Below the pieces are notes generated by a model that was given only the letters and a program-made list of their open reading frames with translations, was not told the origin of the DNA and ran no database searches. A stretch of 64,000 nucleotides of DNA from an uncultured Allomuricauda sp. (GTDB taxonomy: Bacteria > Bacteroidota > Bacteroidia > Flavobacteriales > Flavobacteriaceae): contig NZ_CANMUU010000002.1 in NCBI RefSeq assembly GCF_947501165.1, positions 1,178,001-1,242,000 of the forward strand. The letters run 5' to 3'. Both the position numbers and the translations under genes were made by a program. This document shows positions 53,796 to 61,666 of the stretch, piece by piece (the stretch's first letter is position 1; each line of letters starts with the position of its first letter).

Positions 53796-54530
53796 TCAAT
53801 CCCAACGATTTTGGTTAAACTGATTTTTTTTCCAATACCACATCATAATAAATCCAATCAAAGCACCGCCAATATGTGCAAAATGTGCCACACCGGTATT
53901 GATGTTTCCAATGCCAAAAATCAAATCTCCGGCCAGCAATAAGGGAACAAAATACTTAGCTTTTATGGGTACGGGCAAAAAGATTAACATCAATTTAGCT
54001 TCGGAATACATAAACGCGAAGGCCACCAATATTCCATATATGGCTCCAGAAGCGCCCACCGCTGGAGTGTTGTAAGCACTCAAAAAATTGTCGATGGTAC
54101 TTCGGGATGCTACATTATACCAATCAGGACTATATTGACCTTTGGATATGATATCTAATACTTGATTTTCAGTCATCCCTGCATTCACCAAAGCCTGTAG
54201 TCCCTCATTGAACAAATAGTAATTCACACCAGAATGCAAGAGAGCAGAGCCCAATCCGGCTGAAAAATAAAAAAACAGAAATTTATTTCTGCCCCAAACC
54301 CGTTCCAGAGGTGTGCCAAAGGCCCATAAAGCGTACATGTTGAATACGATATGCATCAAATTTCCATGCATAAACATATGACTGATTATCTGCCACCAAG
54401 CAAAATTGGTGTTCTTGGGAAACCAAAGCGATAACCACTGATATAATACATCCCCATAGAGTTGGGTTGCAAAAAACAAAATAACATTCACAATCAGTAG
54501 GTGCTTAACAGCATCGGTCAGTCTACTCAT
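53796..54530 (-). CDS. Rhomboid family intramembrane serine protease (shorter paralogue)
   Basis: A 244-residue membrane protein with about six helices. The catalytic motif is AVGASGAIYGILVAF (Ser) and HFAHIGGALIGF (His); HGNLMHIVFNMYALWAFG carries the conserved N-terminal helix residues. It cleaves substrates within the inner membrane; targets in this organism are not known. It lies directly between mutL (0 bases) and the longer rhomboid (1 base), so mutL-rhomboid-rhomboid-EEP protein form one transcription unit. Confidence 0.94.
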   Translation of the reverse strand: MSRLTDAVKHLLIVNVILFFATQLYGDVLYQWLSLWFPKNTNFAWWQIISHMFMHGNLMHIVFNMYALWAFGTPLERVWGRNKFLFFYFSAGLGSALLHSGVNYYLFNEGLQALVNAGMTENQVLDIISKGQYSPDWYNVASRSTIDNFLSAYNTPAVGASGAIYGILVAFAFMYSEAKLMLIFLPVPIKAKYFVPLLLAGDLIFGIGNINTGVAHFAHIGGALIGFIMMWYWKKNQFNQNRWD

Positions 54531-56378
54531 TTACAGCAATTTTTTATCTAAATCCCCGTCGGAGATAATTGTATAGGTTTTTTTTAGGCTGGGACTCAAA
54601 GTAGGTTCTTTACAAGCAAATAAATCATGTACTAAAGCCATCTGCGATTCACTGTCCAAAACCTCTCCAGATTTTAGCGCCAAATTCTTGGCCAGTCCAT
54701 GCGCTAGAAGCTCGGCCTGTGACAGTGATTTATCCCTAAACCCCTCTTTATAGTCGGCAATAAGATGATCCAATACCGTGCCAATCTTACTATCGGATAT
54801 CATAGCCGGTACAGCTGTCACTTTTACAGTTTCTTCTTCTAAATCAACAAATTGGAATCCAACATTGGTTAAACTGTCTTGAATTTCACTCACAATAGCT
54901 CGTTCCTGGGGAGTAAAATTAACTTCCAATGGAAACAAAAGTTGCTGGCCCAATCCTTTCTCTACCGTTATTTCACCCAAAAACTTTTCAAAAAGCACTC
55001 GTTCATGGGCCCTGTTTTGATGGATGATCAAAAGTCCTGACTTTACCGTGCTGACCACATATTTTCGCTGTAACTGAAAGGTAAAACCAGTTTCTTGGGA
55101 CATTTCCTCCTCAGTATACAAAGAAGACTGGATTTCAGTTTCTGATTCCATCTGAAAGCTTGAAAACTCCCGCTCTGGGTTTAGCGTTTCCAAACCTTCA
55201 TACATGGTCTCCCAACCTTTGGCACTTTGTTTTTGATAGGAAGCTGTTCCTTTCCCCTTTGTTACTGTGTTGTCAAAAGGATTAAATGAAGCGTCCACCG
55301 TTACCTTTGGTAAGGTAGCTTCTTTATTTTCAAACGCATAGGGAGTATCCAAATTGGAATCCCGTTCAAAATCCAGAACAGGGGCCACACTAAACTGCCC
55401 CAAACTATGTTTTACAGCAGAACGTAGAATGGCATATAATGTATGTTCGTCGTCAAACTTTACTTCTGTTTTTGTTGGGTGAATATTTATATCAATGGAT
55501 TTCGGGTCAACTTCCAAATACAGGAAATAACCAGGGTAAGTATCCGATTTTATCAATCCTTCAAAAGCAGCAACCATGGCATGGTGTAGGTATGGACTTT
55601 TTATAAATCGATCGTTGGCGAAAAAGAACTGTTCACCCCTACTCTTTTTAGCAAATTCTGGTTTACAGATAAAACCAGAAATATTAACCACTTCCGTCTC
55701 TTCCTTCACTGGGACCAAACGTTCGTCCATTTTACTGCCAAATATGTGGGAAATACGCTTTCTGGAAGGTGCAATGGGAAGGTTGAATATTTCCGAACCA
55801 TTGTTAAAAAGATGGAATGCGATATTGGGGTGCACCAAGGCCACTCGATGAAATTCATCCATAACGTGGCGTAATTCTACTTGATTCGATTTTAGAAAAT
55901 TGCGTCTAGCAGGAATATTGAAAAAAAGGTGCTTCACCGAAATGGAAGTCCCGACAGGTGTAGCGACCACTTCTTGTGAGACCACTTTACTTCCTTCAAT
56001 TTTAATATGGGTGCCCAGTTCTATGTTCTCCTTTCGGGTTTGCATGTCTACATGGGCAATTGCAGCAATGGATGCCAAAGCCTCCCCTCGAAATCCTTTG
56101 GTCTTAAGATTAAAAAGGTCCTGTGCATCTGAAATTTTCGAGGTAGCATGTCTCTCAAAAGAGAGTCGGGCATCGGTTTCGCTCATTCCAATCCCATTAT
56201 CGACCACCTGTATCAAAGTTTTACCCCCATCCTTAATAATGAGTTTAACCAGTGTGGAACCGGCATCTATGGCATTTTCCAACAATTCCTTAACCACAGA
56301 GGCTGGACGTTGAACAACTTCCCCAGCTGCAATTTGATTGGCAACATGGTCTGGTAAAAGTTTGATAATATCTGACAT
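54531..56378 (-). CDS. mutL: DNA mismatch repair protein MutL
   Basis: A 615-residue GHKL ATPase. The N-terminal motifs ENAIDAGSTLVKLIIKDGG, VVDNGIGM, KTKGFRGEALASIAAI and FFNIPARRNFLKS are complete. The C-terminal dimerisation domain is present, but the endonuclease motif DQHAxxExxxxE reads HQNRAHERVLFE at residue 453, with the metal-binding Asp and His changed. The late ACK-type segment lacks a CxHGRP-like partner, so nicking activity is doubtful. The preceding small gene ends on the mutL start codon. It is the mismatch-recognition coupling factor for MutS. Confidence 0.96.
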   Translation of the reverse strand: MSDIIKLLPDHVANQIAAGEVVQRPASVVKELLENAIDAGSTLVKLIIKDGGKTLIQVVDNGIGMSETDARLSFERHATSKISDAQDLFNLKTKGFRGEALASIAAIAHVDMQTRKENIELGTHIKIEGSKVVSQEVVATPVGTSISVKHLFFNIPARRNFLKSNQVELRHVMDEFHRVALVHPNIAFHLFNNGSEIFNLPIAPSRKRISHIFGSKMDERLVPVKEETEVVNISGFICKPEFAKKSRGEQFFFANDRFIKSPYLHHAMVAAFEGLIKSDTYPGYFLYLEVDPKSIDINIHPTKTEVKFDDEHTLYAILRSAVKHSLGQFSVAPVLDFERDSNLDTPYAFENKEATLPKVTVDASFNPFDNTVTKGKGTASYQKQSAKGWETMYEGLETLNPEREFSSFQMESETEIQSSLYTEEEMSQETGFTFQLQRKYVVSTVKSGLLIIHQNRAHERVLFEKFLGEITVEKGLGQQLLFPLEVNFTPQERAIVSEIQDSLTNVGFQFVDLEEETVKVTAVPAMISDSKIGTVLDHLIADYKEGFRDKSLSQAELLAHGLAKNLALKSGEVLDSESQMALVHDLFACKEPTLSPSLKKTYTIISDGDLDKKLL

Positions 56379-56662
56379 TAAGTACTCAGAAATATAGATA
56401 AATCGAAGTCTATAATGAATAGAAACAAAAGAATCAGCACCACAAGAATAACTACAAAGCGAAGTCTTAAGTTCCTGTCTCCTTCATTCTTTAAATCATC
56501 AAACGCCCAAGAAACTTTGTTTTTGATTCCTTTCTGCGTGTGAGCTGTACTTCTAAATTTATCGAGTTTGTGTTCTATCTTAAAAGGACTGCCTTCCCCC
56601 TTGTAATAACGCGGAGTATAATTATAGATTTTGTTTTTTCTGAGCTTTAGCGGATTGCGCAT
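56378..56662 (-). CDS. Small membrane protein (often mislabelled riboflavin synthase beta)
   Basis: A 94-residue protein with a basic N-terminus containing NPLKLRKNKIYNYTPRYYKG and a single C-terminal transmembrane helix (RLRFVVILVVLILLFLFII). In flavobacteria this gene sits between ribH and mutL and has inherited a riboflavin-related name by position only. Nothing in its sequence resembles lumazine or riboflavin synthase. It overlaps the mutL start by one base and likely belongs to the mutL unit. Its function is unknown. Confidence 0.8.
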   Translation of the reverse strand: MRNPLKLRKNKIYNYTPRYYKGEGSPFKIEHKLDKFRSTAHTQKGIKNKVSWAFDDLKNEGDRNLRLRFVVILVVLILLFLFIIDFDLSIFLST

Positions 56663-56740
56663 TTACGTCCTTTTCAATCTAGATATAAAGGTACTTAAAA
56701 TCGTAAGATTGCTTAAGTAGGTCCTGCCAAAAAATGTTAA

Positions 56741-56860
56741 CAGTTTTGGGAAGCTCAAGTGCAACTATTTAAGTTCAAGTGTAAGTATCAAAGGAAAGCT
56801 ATGTGTTTTGGATTTAAGGTACGCTTTAACTTGAGCTTGAGCTTCATTTACCCAAAACTG
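56741..56860. repeat. Extended inverted repeat that includes the 3' end of ribH
   Basis: The left arm CAGTTTTGGGAAGCTCAAG (56741-56759) is mirrored on the right by CTTGAGCTTC (56836-56845) and CCCAAAACTG (56851-56860), interrupted by 5 bases. The right arm contains the last ribH codons. Inside, AGCTCAAGTGCAACTATTTA and AGTTCAAGTGTAAGTATCAA (56752-56791) form an imperfect 20-bp tandem repeat. The whole could fold in the ribH transcript. The flanking 56663-56740 shows no gene. Confidence 0.6.
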
Positions 56861-57326
56861 CCATCTTAATCGCAGCTATAGCCGCTTCTGCGCCTTTATT
56901 GCCATGTTTTCCTCCACTTCGGTCAATGGCTTGTTGTAAGTTGTTGTCAGTCAATACACAAAAAATGGTAGGAACATCGAAGGCCACATTCAAATCCTTG
57001 ATTCCCTGGGCCGCAGCACTGCAGACAAAGTCAAAGTGGCTGGTCTCGCCTCGTATTACACTACCTATGGCAATTACTGCATCAACATTTTGTGTCTGAA
57101 GCATTTTTTTTGCACCAAAGGTGAGTTCGTAACTCCCCGGCACATTCCATCGAAGAATATTCTCTGATTTGGCCCCACAGTCAATTAATGCATCGACAGC
57201 ACCTGTATAAAGACCTTCCGTTATGGTCTCATTCCATTCAGAAACAACAATCCCGAATCGCAAGTGAGATGCGTTCGGGATTTCTTCTTTATTGTAGGCG
57301 GATAAGTTTTTGTTCTCCGTTGCCAT
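56844..57326 (-). CDS. ribH: 6,7-dimethyl-8-ribityllumazine synthase
   Basis: A 160-residue enzyme of riboflavin synthesis that condenses a ribitylamino-uracil with dihydroxybutanone phosphate. It shows the family motifs FGIVVSEWNETITEGLYTGA, VPGSYELTFGAKKML, AVIAIGSVIRGETSHFDFVC (with the phosphate-binding GETSHFD and catalytic His) and GVLT-type segment FCVLTDNNLQQAIDRSGGKHGNKGAEAA (in parts). Length is normal for the icosahedral lumazine synthases. It follows the TPR gene by 6 bases. Its 3' end forms one arm of an inverted repeat. Confidence 0.96.
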   Translation of the reverse strand: MATENKNLSAYNKEEIPNASHLRFGIVVSEWNETITEGLYTGAVDALIDCGAKSENILRWNVPGSYELTFGAKKMLQTQNVDAVIAIGSVIRGETSHFDFVCSAAAQGIKDLNVAFDVPTIFCVLTDNNLQQAIDRSGGKHGNKGAEAAIAAIKMAVLGK

Positions 57327-57332
57327 GTATTC

Positions 57333-58094
57333 TTAATTCTGGGACAACCCAATCACCACATCAATATTGTTTGCTTCTTGTGAGGAAGAAAAATCATTTT
57401 TGATACGCTCAAAGTAGCCAAACGCCTTATCTTTTTGTCCCAAATCCAAGGCTAATACGCCGGCCTTGTATAGAAAACGTGGCGTAGTATACTCATTGCT
57501 ATCGTGGTTGAATGCTTTTTCATAATACTCCAAAGCATCTTCTTTTTGGTTCAGTTGTGCAAAGGCATCACCAATACCTCCTTTGGCCATAGCTCCTAGA
57601 ATTGCGTCATCCGAAGAGAATTCTTCCAAATAGGTAATGGCATCTTGATATTGTTGAAGGTTCAAATAGGCCATACCTGCAGAATATTTAGCCAAATTTG
57701 CAGCTTTGGTGCCCTTGTATTCCTCCATGATATCCAAAAAGCCGTACTTGCCTTGTGCTCCGTTCAATGCCAAACCAAAAAGGGAATCTCTTTCTGTTTC
57801 GTTGGTCAAAGCTTGGTCAAAATATTGTTGGGGATAAAACAACTCGTTGGCTGCAGAGGCTTCTTTGGGTTTTTGTATGAATTCGTTGTACCCTAAAAAG
57901 GCCAACACAGCTACAGCGACAATACCTATGGCACCTAAAATATAGGTCTGGTTTTTTCTAACCCACTCCTCAGTCTTTGATGCACTTTCGTCAAGCGTAC
58001 TAAAGACTTCCGCGGTAGTACTGTTTTCTTCATCTATTCTGACTTCCTCTTCTTTATTCTTCGGCTTAAAGCCCCGCTTCTTATATGTAGCCAT
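57333..58094 (-). CDS. Tetratricopeptide-repeat membrane protein (YfgM-like)
   Basis: The start at complement 58094 (MATYKKRGFKPKNKEEE) is chosen because a promoter box (complement 58115-58122) lies upstream of it but downstream of the in-frame ATG at 58136; product 253 residues. A single membrane helix (YILGAIGIVAVAVLAFLGY, about residues 55-73) is followed by a periplasmic TPR domain (AAGMAYLNLQQYQDAITYLE-like, ALEYYEKAFNHDSNEYTTPR, ALDLGQKDKAFGYFERI). This is the layout of YfgM-type proteins thought to assist secretion or envelope proteins. It is cotranscribed with ribH. Confidence 0.85.
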   Translation of the reverse strand: MATYKKRGFKPKNKEEEVRIDEENSTTAEVFSTLDESASKTEEWVRKNQTYILGAIGIVAVAVLAFLGYNEFIQKPKEASAANELFYPQQYFDQALTNETERDSLFGLALNGAQGKYGFLDIMEEYKGTKAANLAKYSAGMAYLNLQQYQDAITYLEEFSSDDAILGAMAKGGIGDAFAQLNQKEDALEYYEKAFNHDSNEYTTPRFLYKAGVLALDLGQKDKAFGYFERIKNDFSSSQEANNIDVVIGLSQN

Positions 58095-58114
58095 TCTTTG
58101 TTTTGTTAATCGCG

Positions 58115-58122
58115 CAAAAATA
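58115..58122 (-). promoter_or_regulatory. -7 box of the TPR-ribH operon
   Basis: On the minus strand TATTTTTG, a perfect TAnnTTTG match, ends 20 bases before the ATG at 58094. It decides against the longer reading frame start at 58136. Confidence 0.5.
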
Positions 58123-58158
58123 AAGTTTTTATCCAAAATCGAAAGGCTATTTATTCGT

Positions 58159-58166
58159 TATTTTTG
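58159..58166 (+). promoter_or_regulatory. -7 box of recF
   Basis: TATTTTTG (perfect TAnnTTTG) lies 54 bases before the recF ATG, back to back with the box of the divergent TPR gene 37 bases away. It overlaps the alternative TTG start at 58164, which is therefore unlikely. Confidence 0.45.
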
Positions 58167-58220
58167 GAATCTTTAATTGGTTACGACCTTATATCTTTTG
58201 ATGGTTTCGCTCCCTTAATT

Positions 58221-59303
58221 ATGTTTTTAAAGCACTTGTCCTTAGTCAATTACAAAAATTTTGATTCCATTACGATGGAGTTCGACCCTGTTATCAACTG
58301 TTTGGTAGGAAATAATGGAGTAGGCAAAACCAATATTTTAGACGCCATTTATCACCTATCTTTTGGAAAAAGTTACTTTAATCCTGTATCTACCCAAAAT
58401 ATAAAATATGGCGCTGATTTCTTTATGTTAGAGGGTGAGTTTGAGAAAGAAGGCAGGAATGAAAAAATCACCTGCGGTTACAAAAAAGGGCTGAAAAAAG
58501 TAATCAAACGCAACGGAAAAGCCTATGAAAAATTTTCTGAGCACATTGGTTTTTTGCCCTTGGTGATAATATCTCCCGCAGACCGTGATTTAATTATTGA
58601 AGGAAGTGAAACCCGCAGAAAGTTCATGGACGGTGTCATTTCCCAATCCGATAAGATGTATCTCCAAAGTCTTATAAAGTACAATAAGGTATTGTCTCAA
58701 AGAAATTCATTGTTGAAATACTTTGTGGCCAATCAGACTTTCGATGCAGATACTTTAACCATTTATAATGAGCAACTCCATACTTTGGGTACAGATATTC
58801 ACAGTAAAAGAGAAGCATTTATCCAGACTTTTCTTCCCATTTTTCATGAGCAATACAAGCATATTTCAGAAAAAGGAGACGAAACAATAGGATTAACTTA
58901 CGAAAGTCAATTAGCGAATAATCCGTTGAAAACACTTCTGGAAAATTCAGTGGAGAAAGATAGGGCACTTCAATATACAAGTGTCGGTGTGCACAAAGAT
59001 GACCTCAACTTTACCATTGAAGGGCATCCTATTAAAAAGTTTGGAAGCCAAGGACAACAAAAATCATTTTTAATTGCCCTGAAGTTGGCCCAATTCCATT
59101 TTATAAAAGAGCAAGCGGGTACCACCCCTATCTTACTTTTGGATGATATTTTTGATAAACTGGATGAAAATCGGGTTGGGCAAATCGTAGCTTTGGTGAA
59201 CAACGAAAGTTTTGGTCAGTTGTTTATTAGTGATACCCATGCCGATAGAACCGAAAAAGTGGTAAGCAACATCCAACAGAGCTATAAAATTTTTACCTTG
59301 TAA
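58221..59303 (+). CDS. recF: DNA replication/repair protein RecF
   Basis: The start at 58221 gives 360 residues beginning [14 protein letters not shown], the standard RecF opening; upstream residues from a TTG at 58164 do not fit. The Walker A is [24 protein letters not shown] (about residues 33-40), and the SMC-like signature [18 protein letters not shown] and Walker [18 protein letters not shown] follow, with a D-loop His in FISDTHADR. It loads RecA at gaps with RecO and RecR. A lipoprotein gene starts one base after the stop. Confidence 0.96.
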   Translation: MFLKHLSLVNYKNFDSITMEFDPVINCLVGNNGVGKTNILDAIYHLSFGKSYFNPVSTQNIKYGADFFMLEGEFEKEGRNEKITCGYKKGLKKVIKRNGKAYEKFSEHIGFLPLVIISPADRDLIIEGSETRRKFMDGVISQSDKMYLQSLIKYNKVLSQRNSLLKYFVANQTFDADTLTIYNEQLHTLGTDIHSKREAFIQTFLPIFHEQYKHISEKGDETIGLTYESQLANNPLKTLLENSVEKDRALQYTSVGVHKDDLNFTIEGHPIKKFGSQGQQKSFLIALKLAQFHFIKEQAGTTPILLLDDIFDKLDENRVGQIVALVNNESFGQLFISDTHADRTEKVVSNIQQSYKIFTL

Positions 59304-59304
59304 T

Positions 59305-59727
59305 ATGAAGCGATTGGTGTTCTTGATATCAGCGATTTTATTGTTTTCCTGTGCTGACCAAAAAGTCAATAAAGAGGATTTGCATTATCTAAATGGGTAT
59401 TGGGAAATTCAAAAAGTGGAATTCCCAAATGGTCAAATCAAGGAATACAAGGCAAATACAATGGTAGATTACATACAACTGGAAAATGAAAAAGGAATAC
59501 GAAAAAAGGTACAACCAAGGTTGGATGGCACCTTTATTATAACCGAAGATGAAGAACCTTTTGAGCTGATTTCTTTAAAGGAGGAATTTGCTTTTCACTA
59601 CAAAAACAGTTTGAGTGAGCGCCAAGAAAAGCTTATGGCCTTGGATTCACTATCCTTCATCACTCAAAATGAAGAAGGTATACGCTATTTCTACATACGA
59701 TTTCAACCTATTTCAATTCAACTTTAA
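59305..59727 (+). CDS. Hypothetical lipoprotein, lipocalin-like
   Basis: A 140-residue lipoprotein (LVFLISAILLFSCADQK). The segment LNGYWEIQKVEFPNGQIKEY at the start of the mature part and strands such as DGTFIITEDEEPFELISL suggest a small lipocalin-like barrel common in flavobacteria near recF. No ligand or role is known. It is one base behind recF and directly abuts the DUF721 gene, so the three form one unit. Confidence 0.8.
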   Translation: MKRLVFLISAILLFSCADQKVNKEDLHYLNGYWEIQKVEFPNGQIKEYKANTMVDYIQLENEKGIRKKVQPRLDGTFIITEDEEPFELISLKEEFAFHYKNSLSERQEKLMALDSLSFITQNEEGIRYFYIRFQPISIQL

Positions 59728-60024
59728 ATGGCCAAGCGACAAAATTCTTATCTCCCTTTGAATGAGGCTTTACAAGAGTTTATCAAAGAAAGTAAACTTC
59801 AAAAAGGGATGGATAGGGTGGATGCCCGAAAAGCTTGGGAAGAACTTATGGGAAATGGGGTCAACAATTACACAAATGCCATTGAGTTAAAAGGAGATAC
59901 TTTATATGTCTCCTTGTCCTCTTCCGTTCTTCGGGAAGAATTGAGTTTGGGCAAAACTAAAATCATCGCCATGCTAAATGAGGCGCTGGGACAAGAATTA
60001 ATAAGAAAACTGGTATTGCGATAA
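59728..60024 (+). CDS. DUF721 domain protein (DciA-like)
   Basis: A 98-residue soluble protein with the DUF721 pattern: LQEFIKESKLQKGMDRVDARKAWEEL (by halves), LYVSLSSSVLREELSLGKTKIIAMLNEALG and a final hydrophobic-basic strand IRKLVLR. DciA-like members load or assist the replicative helicase in bacteria lacking DnaC. It is next to recF, in keeping with a replication link. A bidirectional terminator follows immediately. Confidence 0.85.
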   Translation: MAKRQNSYLPLNEALQEFIKESKLQKGMDRVDARKAWEELMGNGVNNYTNAIELKGDTLYVSLSSSVLREELSLGKTKIIAMLNEALGQELIRKLVLR

Positions 60025-60060
60025 CCAAAAAAGCCGCTCTAATGAGCGGCTTTTTTGGTT
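60023..60060. terminator. Bidirectional terminator between the recF unit and ndk
   Basis: AACCAAAAAAGCCGCTC / GAGCGGCTTTTTTGGTT is a perfect 17-bp stem with a 4-base loop (TAAT), A-rich on the left and T-rich on the right, so it can end transcription from both converging genes. Confidence 0.9.
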
Positions 60061-60073
60061 TGTGTTCTTTTTC

Positions 60074-60493
60074 TTAGAAAACCTCTCTGCCTGAAAAGTG
60101 AAAAGCTCCTTCAATGGCAGCATTGTCATCACTATCTGAGCCATGAACGGCGTTTTCACCAATACTTGAAGCATATAATTTGCGGATAGTGCCTTCTGCA
60201 GCTTCTTCAGGATTGGTTGCCCCAATAAGTGCTCTAAAATCTTCAACAGCATTGTCCTTTTCCAAAATTGCAGCTACAATAGGTCCACGGGTCATGAATT
60301 CTACCAATTCACCAAAAAATGGTCTTTCTTTATGAATAGCGTAGAACTCTTCAGCATCTCTCTTGCTCAATTGTGTGTATTTCATCGCCACAATCTTAAA
60401 GCCTGCTCCTGTTATTTTTTCCAAAATTGCACCAATATATCCGTTCTCAACGGCGTCTGGTTTAATCATGGTGAACGTTCTATTTCCAGTCAT
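60074..60493 (-). CDS. ndk: Nucleoside diphosphate kinase
   Basis: A 139-residue enzyme that balances nucleoside triphosphates by ping-pong phosphotransfer. It has the opening [19 protein letters not shown] and motifs [20 protein letters not shown] and [19 protein letters not shown]. The catalytic His is in [16 protein letters not shown]. Length is normal. It converges with the DUF721 gene through a shared terminator and has its own well-formed promoter. Confidence 0.97.
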   Translation of the reverse strand: MTGNRTFTMIKPDAVENGYIGAILEKITGAGFKIVAMKYTQLSKRDAEEFYAIHKERPFFGELVEFMTRGPIVAAILEKDNAVEDFRALIGATNPEEAAEGTIRKLYASSIGENAVHGSDSDDNAAIEGAFHFSGREVF

Positions 60494-60509
60494 TTTTTAA
60501 AATTTTGCG

Positions 60510-60539
60510 CAAACATACGGCTTTTCATTCAAGGCACAA
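60510..60539 (-). promoter_or_regulatory. Promoter of ndk
   Basis: On the minus strand TTG (complement 60537-60539), a 19-base spacer, and TATGTTTG (complement 60510-60517, a perfect TAnnTTTG box) end 16 bases before the ATG. This is the best -33/-7 pair in the window. Confidence 0.65.
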
Positions 60540-60541
60540 GG

Positions 60542-61588
60542 TTAATAGGCCTGTTTCAATTCTTGATAAACCTTTCCATTTTCACCCATTATTTTCATAT
60601 GGGCTGTCTTGTTTTGCATATCCAAGTGCAGTATGCCATAACTGGGTACAGAAACCACTTCGCCTACCCGATATGAATTGGGTTCAGAAGTAAAGCTAGA
60701 ATACGAGTGGGTAAGACCACTACTCGTGAAATCTATTAAAGGATATGGCAAATTTGGCAGTTGGGCTTTTGAAAATTCAGAAATATGGCGATCCCCCGAA
60801 AGCACGATAACTCCTTTTGCCTTGGAGGCCGCAATAAGCCTTTTCATTTTTTCCACATCTGAAGGAAAGTTGCCCCAAGTTTCAAAACCATGTTCCCAAG
60901 AAAGAAATTGGATACTGGTGACAATAAAGTTAAAATCGGCCTTGGAAGCAGAAAGCTCTTTTTCCAACCATTTCCATTGAGTTTCCCCTAAAACCGTAGA
61001 TTCTGGTGAAGTATTTATTTTATAACGTCTTTTAGTAATCGTATCCTTCTCCAAGTTGCTTCGGAAGTAACGCGTATCCAAAACAAATACTTTGATTGTT
61101 CCCTCAGGATGTAAAAAAGTATGCACAGTGTACACACCTTCTTGATTTCTGCGACTATCTTCTTTTGCTACTCCCATAAAATCCAAAAACAGCTGTTGGC
61201 TTTGGTTTTTCATAACATACTCTACACCGGCATCATTCTTTCCGTAGTCGTGGTCATCCCAAGTTCCAATTACAGGAACCTTCTCTACCAAAGCTTCATA
61301 ACCAATGTTTTTCAGTTGCTGATCATACATAGACTTCATTTGGGACATATCATCTGTATCTGCATAGATATTATCTCCACCCCAAATCCAAACGTCTGGA
61401 TTCTCCTCTAAAATATCATCCCAAAAAGGGTTTTCAACATCGTGTTTATTGCAGGAGCCGAAGGCCACAACAAAGGAAGAATCATCCTCTTCAATAGAGT
61501 CAGACTTCTCATCACTAGTTGGATTTTGCGCCGTTTTGCAGCTTACAAATGGTAAAATAAAAAGAAAACAAATCCTTGAATATTTCAT
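60542..61588 (-). CDS. PhoD-type alkaline phosphatase D family lipoprotein
   Basis: A 348-residue lipoprotein (FILPFVSCKTAQN). Metallophosphatase motifs run in order: FGSCNKHDVENPFWDDILEE (parts), DVWIWGGDNIYADT with the metal Asp, PVIGTWDDHDYGKNDAG, FVLDTRYFRSN and KGVIVLSGDRHISEF. This is the PhoD/DUF7800-like calcineurin fold, releasing phosphate or cleaving phosphodiesters at the surface. The promoter TATTTTTG (complement 61612-61619) lies 24 bases before the start. Confidence 0.9.
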   Translation of the reverse strand: MKYSRICFLFILPFVSCKTAQNPTSDEKSDSIEEDDSSFVVAFGSCNKHDVENPFWDDILEENPDVWIWGGDNIYADTDDMSQMKSMYDQQLKNIGYEALVEKVPVIGTWDDHDYGKNDAGVEYVMKNQSQQLFLDFMGVAKEDSRRNQEGVYTVHTFLHPEGTIKVFVLDTRYFRSNLEKDTITKRRYKINTSPESTVLGETQWKWLEKELSASKADFNFIVTSIQFLSWEHGFETWGNFPSDVEKMKRLIAASKAKGVIVLSGDRHISEFSKAQLPNLPYPLIDFTSSGLTHSYSSFTSEPNSYRVGEVVSVPSYGILHLDMQNKTAHMKIMGENGKVYQELKQAY

Positions 61589-61611
61589 TCAGAACATTTT
61601 TTGGTGGTTCA

Positions 61612-61619
61612 CAAAAATA
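61612..61619 (-). promoter_or_regulatory. -7 box of the PhoD-type phosphatase gene
   Basis: TATTTTTG on the minus strand, a perfect TAnnTTTG match, 23 bases from the ATG. It is divergent from the nrnA box 35 bases away. Confidence 0.45.
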
Positions 61620-61653
61620 GTTTTTCTCGGGTTACCTCTATATTATATTATTG

Positions 61654-61661
61654 TATCTTTG
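61654..61661 (+). promoter_or_regulatory. -7 box immediately before nrnA
   Basis: TATCTTTG, a perfect TAnnTTTG box followed by C, ends only 5 bases before the ATG at 61667. Transcription would start at or within a few bases of the start codon. Confidence 0.55.
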
Positions 61662-61666
61662 CCCGC

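Noticed and set aside
56378..56662. Annotating the 94-residue gene as riboflavin synthase beta subunit
   Set aside because: The protein is a basic peptide with one membrane helix; the name rests only on its position next to ribH.
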